A stretch of DNA of 64,000 nucleotides from Clarkia xantiana subsp. parviflora (Eukaryota; Streptophyta; Magnoliopsida; Myrtales; Onagraceae), in assembly GCA_036873135.1 (NCBI GenBank), contig JAPTYO010000010.1:22127772-22191771 (forward strand). The letters run 5' to 3'. Below the pieces are notes generated by a model. It did not search any database, was not told the DNA's origin, and saw only the letters and a program-made list of their open reading frames with translations. Below are positions 48,279 to 60,917 of the stretch, one piece after another. Both the position numbers and the translations under genes were made by a program. The stretch's first letter is position 1; each line of letters begins with the position of its first letter.

Positions 48279-51108
48279 ATGGCCTGCAATGGCTCCGCTT
48301 GCCAATCTGGTTGCTATAGGAGTGAAGAGCAGCTTCCGGCTCCTGCCTGCACGGCTACTCCCGCCGCTGCTGAAGCCGGCAGTCTCTGCATTAAATGCCA
48401 GGCCAACGAACCTTTATCCTGCGCCGGCGGTACTGCAGAGGATAGCCGGTTCTGTGCGGAATGCTTCCGGAGCAATCTGTTCGGGAAATTCCGGCAAGCG
48501 GTTACTTCCAATGCTATGATTTCTCCAACGGACAAGGTTCTTGTCGCCTTCTCTGGTGGCCCTGCATCCAGGTCTTTCTTTCTTCTGATAAATTCATTCT
48601 GAACAACGTTTCAGCTGCTAGTACTGCTCATTGATGTCTTTTCCTACGAAAACCGGCGTCTTGAATTGATGATGATTCCTTTCTGTTCCCACTCCATTTT
48701 GTTGTATGCATACTCTGATAAAGGATACCCAACTGTAATAACCTTGAAAAGACTGCATCAACCTTCAAAGTCGTAACATTTGTAATTCTCATGAAAGGTT
48801 GCTATCTTGTATGAAGCACTGATTAGCTGCTTCCTGAATCTGAATAGTTTTTGGTTGTGGTTTTACTTGTTGGTTCTTCACAAACAATTACCCATATGAT
48901 TTAAGTCTGTCAATTTCTGAATTCAAATGCTGCCCATTTAACAACTTCTGACATCCTTTACTGAATAAATGGTTGATTGTTCCTGATGTCATTGTTAAGG
49001 AGCCATCTACATGATAAATAAATGTATAAAATAGATGAAGTGAAAGAGCCTCACTGGTCTGTTCCAATTCCAATTAAACTTGGGTGAAGACAAGATGGAC
49101 CTCCATTGTGGATTTTGCTTGGCTTGTCTTCTCGTTATATTCTAGGGCAAGATTATGTTCAATTTACTACTCAATTGTTTGCTGCCTCCTTTCTCATTAT
49201 CTTGTTTCTTTTATTTTAGGGTGGCGCTACAGTTCATGCATGACTTACAATACAAAGCACAGCAGAACTTTGATGCGAGTAGGGACAGATCCTTACCTGT
49301 GTTTGTTGTTGGAGTGGCTTTTATCGATGAGAGTGCTGCAATTTCTGTTTCGGCCGATGAAATGGGTAGAGCAATTCAGGATATCAAGTCCATTGTGTCA
49401 AATCTATCACCTCCAACCAAAGAGTTCCATCACGTTCCAATCGAGAACATCTATTCTGGAGGTTTAAACGACCAAAGAATCAAGTTAAAGGAGATTCTCA
49501 GTGGTATCAGTGATGCAACCGGGAAAGAAGATTTTCTTGTGCATTTGAGGATGTTATCCTTGCAAAAGGTTCCATCTTATTCATATTTGTTTTTATTATT
49601 TTGAGAATGAATATTCTGGAAAATTAAATTGATGTACCTCTTCATTTTGTAGATAGCCGCAGAAAATCGATATAACAGAGTCTTACTTGGATCTTGCACA
49701 TCACGAATTGCTTCCCATGTCCTCACCGCCACTGTGAAGGTAAGGTTTGGTAGAACATCTAAATCTAAACTTCTTAAAATCTCCTATTGCTGTCAGTCTT
49801 ATCACTTATTTGATCTACTTAGGATGTTTTAGTTCTATTTATCTGTGCAGCATCTTTCTTTAAAAATGTATCATCGTCAACTATCTATTATAGCCCAGTT
49901 TCTGGGACCTTTGGTTATTGTCAATGGTAGAAGGCATTATGATCTCACCATCTTATCTTGAAATGATAGGGGCAAGGTTATTCATTACCTGCAGACATAC
50001 AGTATGTCGATGCCAGGTGGGAGACACCTGTAGTTCTACCCCTTCGTGATTGTCCTGGGCATGAGCTCAACACACTTTGCCGTATTGATAGGTACACAAT
50101 CCCTTTCTGTTGGTACCTAATCAGATGTTCGATCAAGTTTTAACTTATCTTTCACAATATCAGTTTATTAATGTAGTCTTATGTTTTGATTTGGATGATA
50201 TAAATTCCAATTATACAACACTTATCCTCCACAATTAATTTGATCTTATCTCGCCAGGGCAGTCATAAGACTATAGAGTTGCCTATCAAGCCTTGTTCCA
50301 GCATCAATAACCTGGTCTCATCATTCGTAGCACTGCTACAGGTAATGCTTTGCTAACTTATAACAACTGTAAAGCCTATAAGCTTTGAAGAGCATATGAA
50401 TACATAGTTGTTTTATATTTTAATTCAATGAATAGTATCCAGGAAGATGCTGATTCAGAATCTGTTCAATTCAGGAAGAAAACCCTTCTCGAGAGTCCAC
50501 AATTGTACGAACTGCTGGAAAGTTAACGCCATTTGCCTTTAATAGAATTCCAGAAATGAGCGACTCTAATGTGCCTCTGGCAACTAGAAGGCGGCAAAAA
50601 AGATCCAGTGCCAAACTCAATGGATCGATCTCCTCAGATTCATTCTGCCCTATATGCTATAGCCCTCTTAACAAATCTGACATGCCATCCCACGACACTC
50701 ACCAAACAAATGCTGCTATTTTTGAAGCTTCCTGCTGTTCAAGTTGTAGGTTTCAGATACTTGCTCATGATGATGCTTCATATAGGGACCGTTTCTATTC
50801 TCTCTTGCCACAACCACTAGTTGCACGGGCACGAAATAGCAAGCTTCCAGATTTGAGCTCTCTAAGGTAAGAATTTGCAGTTTGCCTCACTTTCTGCACT
50901 TGAAGTAAGTTATGCAGAATGATGAGAAGGAAGATGGTATTGTTTGGGTCCTAAGTTTCTAAAAAGAAGACTTCTCCATAGTTTGTTACTCTTAATCAAA
51001 TCACACAATGCACATCTTTAGTTGGCTCTGATTTCCATCTGCTTAATTGTTTTTTCCAGGGAGCAAATACAGGATTTTTTACTTTCGGATGGTGAGAATG
51101 AATCTTGA
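48279..51108 (+). CDS. CTU2: Cytoplasmic tRNA 2-thiolation protein 2 (CTU2 / NCS2)
   Basis: Exons 48279-48571, 49220-49568, 49653-49739, 49970-50091, 50263-50341, 50475-50866 and 51060-51108 join in phase to 456 residues, close to plant CTU2 (~458). The N-terminus MACNGSACQSGCYRSEEQLP is followed by a cysteine pair region (CIKC, FCAEC), then VLVAFSGGPASR, a variant of the PP-loop SGGxDS motif. Later segments include GSCTSRIASHVLTATVKGQG and ENPSRESTIVRTAGKLTPFA; C-terminal cysteine pairs are CPIC and CCSSC. Known role: CTU1-CTU2 thiolates the wobble uridine U34 of cytosolic Lys, Glu and Gln tRNAs, using sulfur from URM1. For exon 5 only the acceptor at 50262 keeps frame; another AG lies 5 bases upstream. 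No damage seen. Confidence 0.93.
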
Positions 51109-51364
51109 AGAAATTTTGTTTGCCCTGCTGGTGCAATTTCAAAGTCCTCTATTAGTCAGTCCTGATGTGATTGTAAGGTCATTTGGTGGTTATATTTTGT
51201 TTTATCCAGAACAAACTCAAGTGAAATGATATTTTTAACAAGTGGTTAAGTGAGCAACATTTTACTCAGTTGGTATGCAAATCTGTTGAACCACGTTGAA
51301 TCAAAAAAGCAATGGCAGTAAGTTAAAAGGGTTTAATAACCTAATCAGAATCCTGTGTTTGCAC
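51109..51364 (+). other. CTU2 3' UTR and spacer
   Basis: No gene is seen. It ends at the target duplication of the next MITE. Confidence 0.4.
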
Positions 51365-51794
51365 TAGGGGTGAGCATGGACCGGTCCTGGACCGTTAAGG
51401 TCCATTTGAAATGGACGTAGTCCATTACGGTCCTGGACTGGTCCAAGACCATTAGTACCGTTAGGTCTAGTCCAGGGCTGATTTTTTTTTTTTTTTTTTT
51501 AAATTAAGTTTTTTTTAGAAAAATCTGCATTTATTTTTTAAGTATTAATGTATAATATTAATATATTGAATCTGAACTTTTTAATATAAAATATTTTGTA
51601 AATATGATTATATTAAATTCAAATTTTTTTAAATATATATGATTTTTTTTTAATATTAATATATTAAATCTGAATTTTTTTAATATATGATATTTTTAAA
51701 ATATAATTTATAATTATCTCATTTCATACGTTATGTAAAATAATATGTTAATTTTTTTTTCATTCTTTATTTGAATCTATTATTTCCATCTGTA

Positions 51795-51837
<43 letters not shown>

Positions 51838-52022
51838 TAATATCTCCTCCTCTTCGGTTCGGTCCTGGACTCTATGGACCATAACGGTCCTAGACCGAAT
51901 TGAGTCCAGGACCGATAAGGACAAGTAAGAACAAGTCCAATGGACTCGGTCCTAAATGGACCGGTTCTTGTCGGTTCGGTCCTGGACCTGGATCGGTCCT
52001 AATTTATTGTTGCTCACACCTA
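51365..52022. mobile_element. hAT-type MITE (658 bp)
   Basis: The ends are TAGGGGTGAGCATGG and TTGCTCACACCTA. Exact 8-bp duplications GTTTGCAC lie at 51357-51364 and 52023-52030. Subterminal repeats of GGTCCTGGAC occur in both orientations. The centre is AT-rich with an (AAT)n tract. Termini resemble 5042-5746 (TAGGGGTGAGCA), but subterminal motifs differ. Confidence 0.88.
51795..51834. repeat. (AAT)n microsatellite
   Basis: About 13 uninterrupted AAT units inside the hAT MITE. Confidence 0.9.
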
Positions 52023-52290
52023 GTTTGCACCATGTTGTTTTTAGTGTTCCAGGTTTAAATTGTTACTAATAGGTGTTCTTCATTTTCTTTGCTTTTTTCA
52101 TTTTTTGACCCTTTTTTTTCTGTTAAATTATATGGATTTTGGTCCAATGGTTTTATAAAATTCAACATCAAGAGCGTTTAAAGAAAAGTACAAAATGACA
52201 CTTATATTTTCGTTTAACTTATGTTAATTAGTGTATTGAAGTTTTATGCAAAATAGATGTTTTTAACTTAATTGTCATATATATGTAAAC

Positions 52291-52682
52291 TAGTGTTTTG
52301 AAAACCAGACCGGACCGGCGGTCGGACATGGTCAGACCACGAACCGGGTGTATCAACGGTCCGGTTCTGATAATTTATAGGACTGCACAGCAGAACCAGA
52401 TCGGCAGGATAAATTGGCACCGGTCTAATCGTAAGAGAAAAGAATGTACTTTTTTTGTCAAGAAAAATATTAATAGGAGATAGCCAAACTCGAACCCATG
52501 ACTGCTTTTGAGAATAATAGTGCACTACCACATGACAGCTTATTGATATAAGGATAGACAAAAAATTTATAAATATTTCTACATTCTAATCATTTTAAGA
52601 ATAAAACCGGATTGAACCGGGTCGGACCAGTTAGACTGGGAACCGGTCATCTTTCCGGTCCGATCCGGTTTTCAAAACACTG
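52291..52682. mobile_element. hAT-type MITE (392 bp)
   Basis: The ends are TAGTGTTTTGAAAACCAG and CCGGTTTTCAAAACACTG, a 16-of-18 inverted repeat. Exact 8-bp duplications ATGTAAAC lie at 52283-52290 and 52683-52690. Subterminal GGACCGG-type motifs are present. The element is non-coding. Confidence 0.87.
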
Positions 52683-52690
52683 ATGTAAAC

Positions 52691-54416
52691 TTAAGAAAAC
52701 TTATACCCAAATTTATCAAATTTAATAGAAAAATGGACGTAATATCAAAAAGCAACATAAACGAAATCCTGAATACCTAATAATAACAAATTAAACCTCA
52801 AACACAAATAACTTGGTAGAGATTATGATTAGGTTCTTAAGCATAGTTTAAATGGTACGTCATGTTGTAAACTTGTAATATATGTTTTCTTTATATGGAG
52901 AAATAAAAAATAGGAAATGAAAGGGAAAATTGAGGTTTCTTAAAAGGTAGGTGCCACCACAAACTTTAAGGAGCGAGAGGATTCTTTTACAAAGTTCCGG
53001 GATCACATATAAACAGGGTCCAAAGACCAACCTGGCCGGTGCTAAAGCATTTCAATATCATCATCTCATCATCGCAGGTCAAAGAGGACATGGCCGGTGC
53101 CACCAGTTATTTGCTTTAAATAACGTCGCTGTCTGCCTCAACAAGCGGAGTTCTCTCTGAATTCTCTCCAGTTTCTTCTATCGGTTACATCCTCCGATCA
53201 TCGTAAACGCGTTTCTCCTCCCTCTCTGTTCAAAATACATATCCCAAAAGTTGAAGAGACAGCGCCATCGTCGATAATTCCACTTTTCATTCCATTGCCA
53301 GCTCCCATCGCTTTCTACATCATCTCCTTGTCTTCGGAGCTTACGATTGTCTCAGGAAGTAGCCCCCACACGTACGTATGATACTGTGCTTCAGGTTTCG
53401 ATTCAACGTTCCCATCCTTTCTTTACTTTTATGTTTGGATCGTCTGTGTTTTGCCAATTGCTTGATGATTTCTTCTGGAATGATGGTTGGAAAGTGAAAT
53501 GATTAGCCGCATGGATCCGGTATGCTTTAATTGTTTGATTTTCGTCCTGTTTGTTTGGTTGCCCACGAGAAATGCAGTAGATAATGTTGCCTAGACCTCA
53601 ATATTGCGAAGTTTACTAGGTCCTGAAGATATCCTTTAGTAGGTAGCGTGTTCGTTTGTTCGTTGCTTAATTGGTTCACGAGTCTGCAACTCTGATTGAT
53701 TCAATGGACATCTTCGGTGATTCTTAAATGGCAAACGCCTGTTATAAGAACCACGTCTCTCCTTGCATGGCTCTTAAATAGTGTTAGATAAGCTTTCTCG
53801 TATTAGTGCGAGCTAGTTTGACACATCACAAACTCGTAGGGGCGTATTATTGTCCATTGCTGCAAGTGAATAAGCCAATCCAAGAAAAGAAAAATATGTT
53901 TCTTCTTGGACAGTCCCAAAAAAAAATTATTGAAGTTGGTGGCAGATGTGTATGGAGCAGTAATTGTTACCTATGCTCCGTTGCAATTTTTTGGTACTTA
54001 ACAGGAAGATGCCGTTGCATATTCTTAGAATTTGCATAGACAGCTCAGAATGTGGACACGGAAGTTTATCTTATCAACTGTTGGGTTTTCGTTTAGGGTA
54101 TTTATTCTTGGATTCAGACGAGCATGCTGCACTATCATGTCATGGTAAATAGAAGAGAGTTACTTTGTGAAATTTAGCTTCAGAGGATCTTATATATAAG
54201 TTGCATGATTAATAAACTCGTGGACTGAGCATGTCTACTCATAAGCTTTTGCTGCTAAATCTGTTAGATCATCACTGAATCTGCTAAGCTGTTCTCTGTA
54301 GTGCAATTTCATTGAAGTGACTTTCTTCTGCTTCATTATAGTGGGAACCTAGGTTTCAAGAAGGAGCTGTCCCACCACCTGTGACGGATAAAAGCAACTA
54401 GAAAGACTTCTGCAAG
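52691..54416 (+). promoter_or_regulatory. Promoter, 5' UTR and leader intron of the villin gene
   Basis: From about 52930 the sequence becomes less AT-rich. TTTAAATAACG at 53117 may serve as a TATA element. The region 53150-53375 is pyrimidine-rich (TTCTCTCCAGTTTC) as in a plant 5' UTR. A second leader exon probably starts at 54342 after CTTCATTATAG and runs into the ATG at 54417, implying a leader intron of nearly 1 kb. The exact donor is uncertain. Confidence 0.45.
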
Positions 54417-57400
54417 ATGTCGAACTCTACGAAAGCTCTTGATCCTGCTTTCCAGGGAGCTGGTCAGAGAGTGTATCCTTGAAATTCAAGATGCTCTTTT
54501 ATTATCGTTATTATGGATGCATAGGTTGTGTTAGATAAAACTTAATAGCTTAAAAGCTCAAAACTGCTTAGGTAGGAGTGAGGAGACGTTCTAAAGAAGT
54601 GTCTTAATCTAAAAGTTACAGTGACTTCTGGATTAGATGGCAATTCTTTTAGGGTGATGGCTTATCCCTTCTTCATATCTTCTCCTTGTCCCTTGAATCC
54701 AGCTCATATTCAACTTTCCAGCTCCTGTTAAATGGCTTTTCTATAAACAGAACCACGATTTGATGTACATATAACTGCAACTTGTCCATGAGCCCTTATG
54801 TTTTGCAGATGTTTTTTACTTTCAAAACTCCTGCTCTTTCTACAATCTTCTCTTTAACAGTTTCAAGTGGGACCGAAATCTGGAGGATTGAGAATTTTCA
54901 GCCGGTTCCACTAACAAAATCAGACTATGGGAAATTCTACTCCGGAGATTCATACATCATTTTACAGGTATTACTGGTGCTGGGTTTATACACTTCATGT
55001 TGTTGTTTGTGAAGGTTCAGGCCCCCACAATTTCTTTATTGTCATTTTGCTATTTTCATATTGGGCAAAATCAATTTAATATCTTAATGATGGTAAAAAC
55101 TTTATTCATTATTATAAAGGACAATTTTATCACTCTTCCAATATCTGGGCTATCAAACCTATGTCTACCATACTGAAGCTGCATAATTATTCTTTTGAGT
55201 AGGTTGTATTCTTTTATATCCGATAAAGAAAATTAATCTTTTCACTAGTTCAAACTTCAAACAGGGTTTTGCGCAGCTTCTAATAGCTGCTGCTTTCCTT
55301 ACATTCTTACCTTTGGAATATATGAACGTCAGTCATATAACTAATAATCATTGCATGCTTGCTTTAAAAGGTGCAGTAGAGATATTTTATATGTTCCAGG
55401 TACTTACTTTGTTTATTTATCCATAGACTACTGGCAAGGGAGGCAGTGGCTTTTTGTATCACATACACTTCTGGATAGGGAAAGACACAAGTCAGGTAAG
55501 GTTGTAGTATCTGAGGTGGAAGCCTCGCAAAATATTACTTGAGAGATCTCTGTTCACACATTTATATATATGTATGTTTAGGATGAAGCTGGAACAGCTG
55601 CTATCAAAACTGTTGAGCTTGATGCGTCCTTAGGAGGGCGTGCGGTCCAGCACAGAGAACTTCAAGGCCATGAATCAGACAAATTTTTATCCTACTTCAA
55701 GCCATGTATTGTACCACTGGAAGGAGGTGTAGCTTCTGGATTCAAGAAACCTGAGGAAGAAGAGTTTGAAACACGTTTGTATGTTTGCAAGGGAAAAAGA
55801 GTTGTCAGGTTGAAGCAGGTCAGTGATTTCTCAATTTGAGCTTGATGAATCCATAGATAATATCCTTCCAAAGTCGAGGAAATAATCTCCAGGATTTAAT
55901 TGCAGGTCCCTTTTGCTCGATCTTCGCTGAATCATGATGATGTATTCATCTTGGATACTCAGGATAAGATTTATCAGTTCAATGGAACAAACTCCAACAT
56001 CCAGGAAAGAGCCAAAGCTTTAGAAGTAATTCAGTTTTTGAAGGAAAAATATCACCACGGAACATGTGGTGTTGCTATTATTGGTAATTCCCATGATTCC
56101 TTAGCTGGTCAATTACACCATTCTTCAGGACTACATATTCTATTAACCACGTGATCTTGAACTTACTCTCATATTCTCTGCAGCATATGTTGATGGCTTC
56201 AGTTTTCACTTATAAACATTTTTGGTTTATCATATCAGATGATGGGAAATTAGATACTGAGTCAGACTCGGGAGAGTTCTGGGTACTCTTTGGTGGTTTT
56301 GCTCCAATTGGAAGAAAGGTCGTCTCTGAAGATGACGTTATCCCTGAAACAACTCCAGCCACACTATATAGGTACTATTTCTGTATTACCAAAAGAAGAG
56401 ATGATACGTATTTATTAGTGCTGATGAGGTTAATTACAGTATAACCAGCTTAAAAATGTTTTGAACTTTTGTGTAGCATTACTGGTGGTGGGTTGAAGAT
56501 TATGGAGGGTGAATTATCAAAGAACATGTTAGAAAACAACAAGTGCTACCTACTGGACATTGGTGCTGAAATATTTGTCTGGGTTGGTCGAGTAACACAA
56601 GTGGATGAGAGAAAAGCTTCCAGCCAAGCTGCCGAGGTAAACTTACATGATTTCGTAGAATCAGGAAAAGTGATTGTGATGCTAATTGTTTAAAAATATA
56701 TACAGGACTTCATTGCAAGTGAAAGCAGGCCAAAGGCAACACGTATAACAAGGGTTATTCAGGGTTATGAAACGCACGCGTTCAAGTCTATATTTGGCTC
56801 ATGGCCGGCTGGTTCTACACCTTCTGGTGCCGAGGAAGGCAGAGGAAAGGTAGCAGGTAATATTCACCTTTGAAGTGAATACTATGCAGGATGAGTTCTC
56901 AGAAACTTCAAGGATGTTCTTTGAGGAACACATGTTTACTTTACCAACAAGCTGAATGTATTTTTGTTTTCACAGCTTTATTGAAGCAACAACGTGTTGG
57001 TGTTAAGGGCATGACAAAAGGTGCTCCTGTGAAAGAGGAAGTCCCACCTTTACTAGAAGAAGGTGGGAAGTTGGAGGTAGGTTTATCTCTCTCTCCGGTA
57101 GTTTCATGGTTAGTCTTTAGCATTGTGATTCCTTTGATCGGTGCGTGTTTTTGTTGTGCAAGGTCTGGCGCATAAGTGGTAGTGCCAAAACTCCGTTGGC
57201 CAAGGAAGACATTGGCAAGTTCTATAGTGGAGATTGCTACATTATTCTCTATTCGTACCACTCTGGTGACAGGAAAGACGATTTCTTTCTATGCTGGTGG
57301 ATTGGGAGAGACAGTATCAAGGTAGTGACCATTTTCTTTGAGTGAACGATTATAATGATTAAAATAATTTACCACCGAGCTGACTCTCCACCAAGATTTT

Positions 57401-60400
57401 AACAGGGTTAACCAATTTGGAACTTTTTATTTGTGCTACTTATATCACTATGCTTTTTCCTGATTAAGAAATATGGTAAACAGTGAAATGATTCAGAATC
57501 TTTGTAAATCTCTTGCCTTTGATAACATCTATTTGTTGTATAGCTGCATATCTTCATCTATATACACTGGTTAATGCAATATTTTTGCAACCCAGGAGGA
57601 CCAAGACACTGCTGCTCGGTTGGCCAACACAATGGCCAAATCATTGAAGGGGAAACCTGTTCAGGTATGTATTAGTTTCACTCACCATAGATTGTTGCGG
57701 AGATAGTGAGATACAGCTGACAAGGCTTCTTGCAGGGTCGTATATTTGAAGGTAAAGAGCCTCCACAATTTGTTGCGCTTTTTCAGCCTATGGTGGTTCT
57801 TAAGGTATCCTTCGGCTCATATGAACAATCAAAGTAGTCCATAAAATAGAAGCATCTATTCAACCAGAACTTCTACTTTTCAATTGCTCCTGCAGGGTGG
57901 TCTGAGCTTGGGTTACAAGAAGTCCATTGCGGACAAAGGCTTGATTGATGAAACTTACTCACAAGAATGTGTTGCTCTTATCAAGATATCTGGTGTTTCA
58001 GTTCACAACAATAAAGCAATCCAAGTTGACGCAGTATGTATTTGTTATGCTAATACAGCTTGGAGCCCTATTAAACTTGTTTTCCATTGACATTACAACA
58101 ACAAAAAAAGATGTTCAGCTTTCCAATTTAATTAGTTATAGATCATGTCCCTCATACTGCATTAGGTCCTACAAAATTGCTTTCGGCATCTCATTTTGTT
58201 GCAACTTCTTAATGCATGATATAGGTGGCTACTTCCCTAAGCTCAACCGAGTGTTTCCTTCTGCAATCCGGATCGTCAATTTTTCTCTGGCTTGGAAATC
58301 AATGCACATACGAGCAGCAGCAAATTGCAGCTAAAGTCGCGGAGTTTTTAAAGGTAGACCTCTCTGTTTTTAATGATGATTACGCTTTATTTGCAAAATA
58401 TCTTCAAAAGTGATTCACCATTAAAAAAAGTGAAAGGTCTTCAAAGTGATCCAATGATATTTGAGCAGAATAACTAGTCATACTTGTTAGTAAGTATATA
58501 CTTCGTTATCAATCAATGGTAAAATTTATTATTAATGAGAAAAAGAACTAGAAGACAGTTTTGATCAGGCTGTGATCAAGAATGTCAAGAAACATCATTC
58601 TTCTATGCCTTTGTACTGGAAATATCTCTTGAATCTGAACAATTGCTCAGTTACTTAAAGTAAAATGGGACGAAACTGATCTTTGTGATCCACACAGCCT
58701 GTGGCTACTGTGAAACATGCAAAGGAAGGCACAGAAAGCTCGACATTCTGGTCTGCACTTGGAGGTAAACAATGTTACACTAGTAAAAAGTCTGTGCAGG
58801 AGATTGTCAGAGATCCTCATCTGTTTGGATACTCATTTAATAGAGGTATGATCCATCCATGAATTCAGTGGAGCATCTCACTGAGCTTTTAACATTGTCC
58901 AACTTAATATTAGTATTTGAGTAGTTGAGTGCTCTGTTATAATACTAACTTGTTCGTCCATCTCTATGTTTGTGCTGCTGCAGGGAAATTTGAGGTGAGT
59001 CTAATTGCTCCTGATGGTAAACATTTGATGGTTGGTGGTGGTGGTGGTGGCTTCTAAAGTCCTAACGTTCTGCTTTGCAGGTTGATGAAATATACAATTT
59101 TTCGCAAGATGATCTTCTGACCGAGGATATCATGATTCTTGACACGCATGCTGAAGTGTTTGTTTGGGTTGGACACTCCGTTGACCCTAAAGAAAAGCAA
59201 ACTGCTTTTGAAATTGGTCAGGTAGTGTTTGATTTTTAAGTGAGTATATATTGTCTTCGGCAATTGTTTGTATGCATTAATCACCTTTGTCCTCTTGCAG
59301 AAATACATAGACCTGGCTTCCTCTCTAGAGAATTTGGCTTTAAATGTACCGCTCTACAAAGTCACTGAAGGAAATGAGCCTTGCTTCTTTACCACATTCT
59401 TTTCATGGGATTCAGCAAAAGCTGCAGTACGTGCCAAATTTATCAAACTCAGATCTTTCAGCTGAAGAACTTGTGCTAATAATTGTCTTCATATTTATAC
59501 TTACCTACCAATAACCTTGGATCACCGTATATTTTGCCTTAGTTCCAGATGTTATTTGAATGCAAATAGTTGAGTGGGTGAAGTTCATACCTATCTCCAG
59601 TGCACCTTATGTGCAGGATTTTTATAAACTCCCATCTAATGCAGGTTCAAGGGAACTCATTCCAGAAGAAGGCTGCTTTACTTTTTGGATTTTCCCATTT
59701 GACCGAGGTAAATGTTTTGATTCATTTGGTTATGTCTGAATAATGTATATCTGCTAAACTCATCACTATGCTGCTCCATGAATTTATGGATCTCACTAGA
59801 GATTATTATTATTATTATGGAATACAGGATAAATCTAATGGCAATCAAGGAGGAGCAACCCAGAGGGCTGCAGCTTTAGCAGCACTCAATTCTGCATTTA
59901 GTCAATCCTCTGTCAGATCATCTGCCGTAAGTTCTTCTTTTGGGACATAGTAAAACCATGCACCCATTCTTTATGTCATTCCAGTTTTACTTGCTCATTA
60001 GTTACCATTACAAGAGGCAGTTATACAAGTGAGGTCGAGTTTGTTTAAGGTTGAATATATAAAATCCAACAATGTTGTTGACTTCATTTTAGGTATTCAT
60101 TATGTGTTAATGACTTAATGTAATACTGGGGCCATGAAGCGGGACTTTTAAGCTTTTGAATGGCGGGGTTGGGTTGTAAGGTTTTTATGTGATGGTGCAC
60201 AGGAGAAATCCAATGGTTCGACCCCAAGTGGAGGAGCAAGACAAAGAGCTGAAGCCTTAGCTGCCTTAAATTCAGCATTCAGCCAATCATACACAAAGAG
60301 GATCTCTTTCCCAAAGCCAGGAGGGAGCAGCGACGGATCACAGAGAGCAGCTGCTGTAGCAGCTCTTTCTTCTGTTCTTACTGCTGAAAAGAATAAAAGA

Positions 60401-60917
60401 ACACCCAACGTTTCTCCTACAAGATCTGAAACAGCTGTATCGGGAAATAGCACCCCCAGTAAGATGATTTTATTCTAACAATATTGCTTGCTTGCAGTTA
60501 AGTCAGATAATGACATATCTACTACAACTTGTGTTTACAAACAGAAAAATTGGAAGACAGATCACCTGAGTCGGAAACTCAAGAGGAGAAGGCCGGGGCA
60601 AAGCAAGAAGCGGAGGAAGATGAGAGTGAAAGCAAAGGAAGTGGGACGTTTTTCAGCTATGATCAACTGAAGTCTAAGTCTGACAACCCTGTGACCGGGA
60701 TCGACTTCAAAAGGAGAGAGGTTAGTCATTCTCTACTATCTACAAAGTAGTAGTTAGTTATTAATGTGAAATCATCTTCATAGGAATTAGATTCTTATAT
60801 TAGGCGTACCTGTCAAGTGAGGACTTCCAGGAAGTGTTTGGAATGACAAAAGTAACGTTCTATAAAATGCCGAGGTGGAAGCAAGATATCATTAAGAAGA
60901 AGGTCGATCTATTCTAG
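54417..60917 (+). CDS. VLN2: Villin (VLN2/VLN3-type actin-bundling protein)
   Basis: Coding exons: 54417-54472, 54868-54967, 55427-55495, 55582-55818, 55906-56083, 56239-56371, 56477-56636, 56706-56856, 56976-57076, 57163-57321, 57596-57664, 57736-57804, 57896-58033, 58225-58353, 58698-58845, 58984-58994, 59081-59221, 59301-59426, 59645-59707, 59828-59926, 60203-60458, 60545-60720, 60804-60917. They sum to 2883 nt, 960 residues (family ~965-976). [19 protein letters not shown] opens six gelsolin-like repeats (e.g. [42 protein letters not shown]). A Ser/Glu-rich linker follows, then a C-terminal headpiece ([20 protein letters not shown] ... KKKVDLF). Known role: Ca-regulated actin bundling, capping and severing. 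Exon 58984-58994 is an 11-nt microexon. VLN2 versus VLN3 is not resolved; the symbol is provisional. Confidence 0.93.

Noticed and set aside
50263..50341. CTU2 as a pseudogene because of an apparent stop after exon 4
   Set aside because: The stop appears only with the upstream acceptor. Using the AG at 50261-50262 restores the conserved reading frame.
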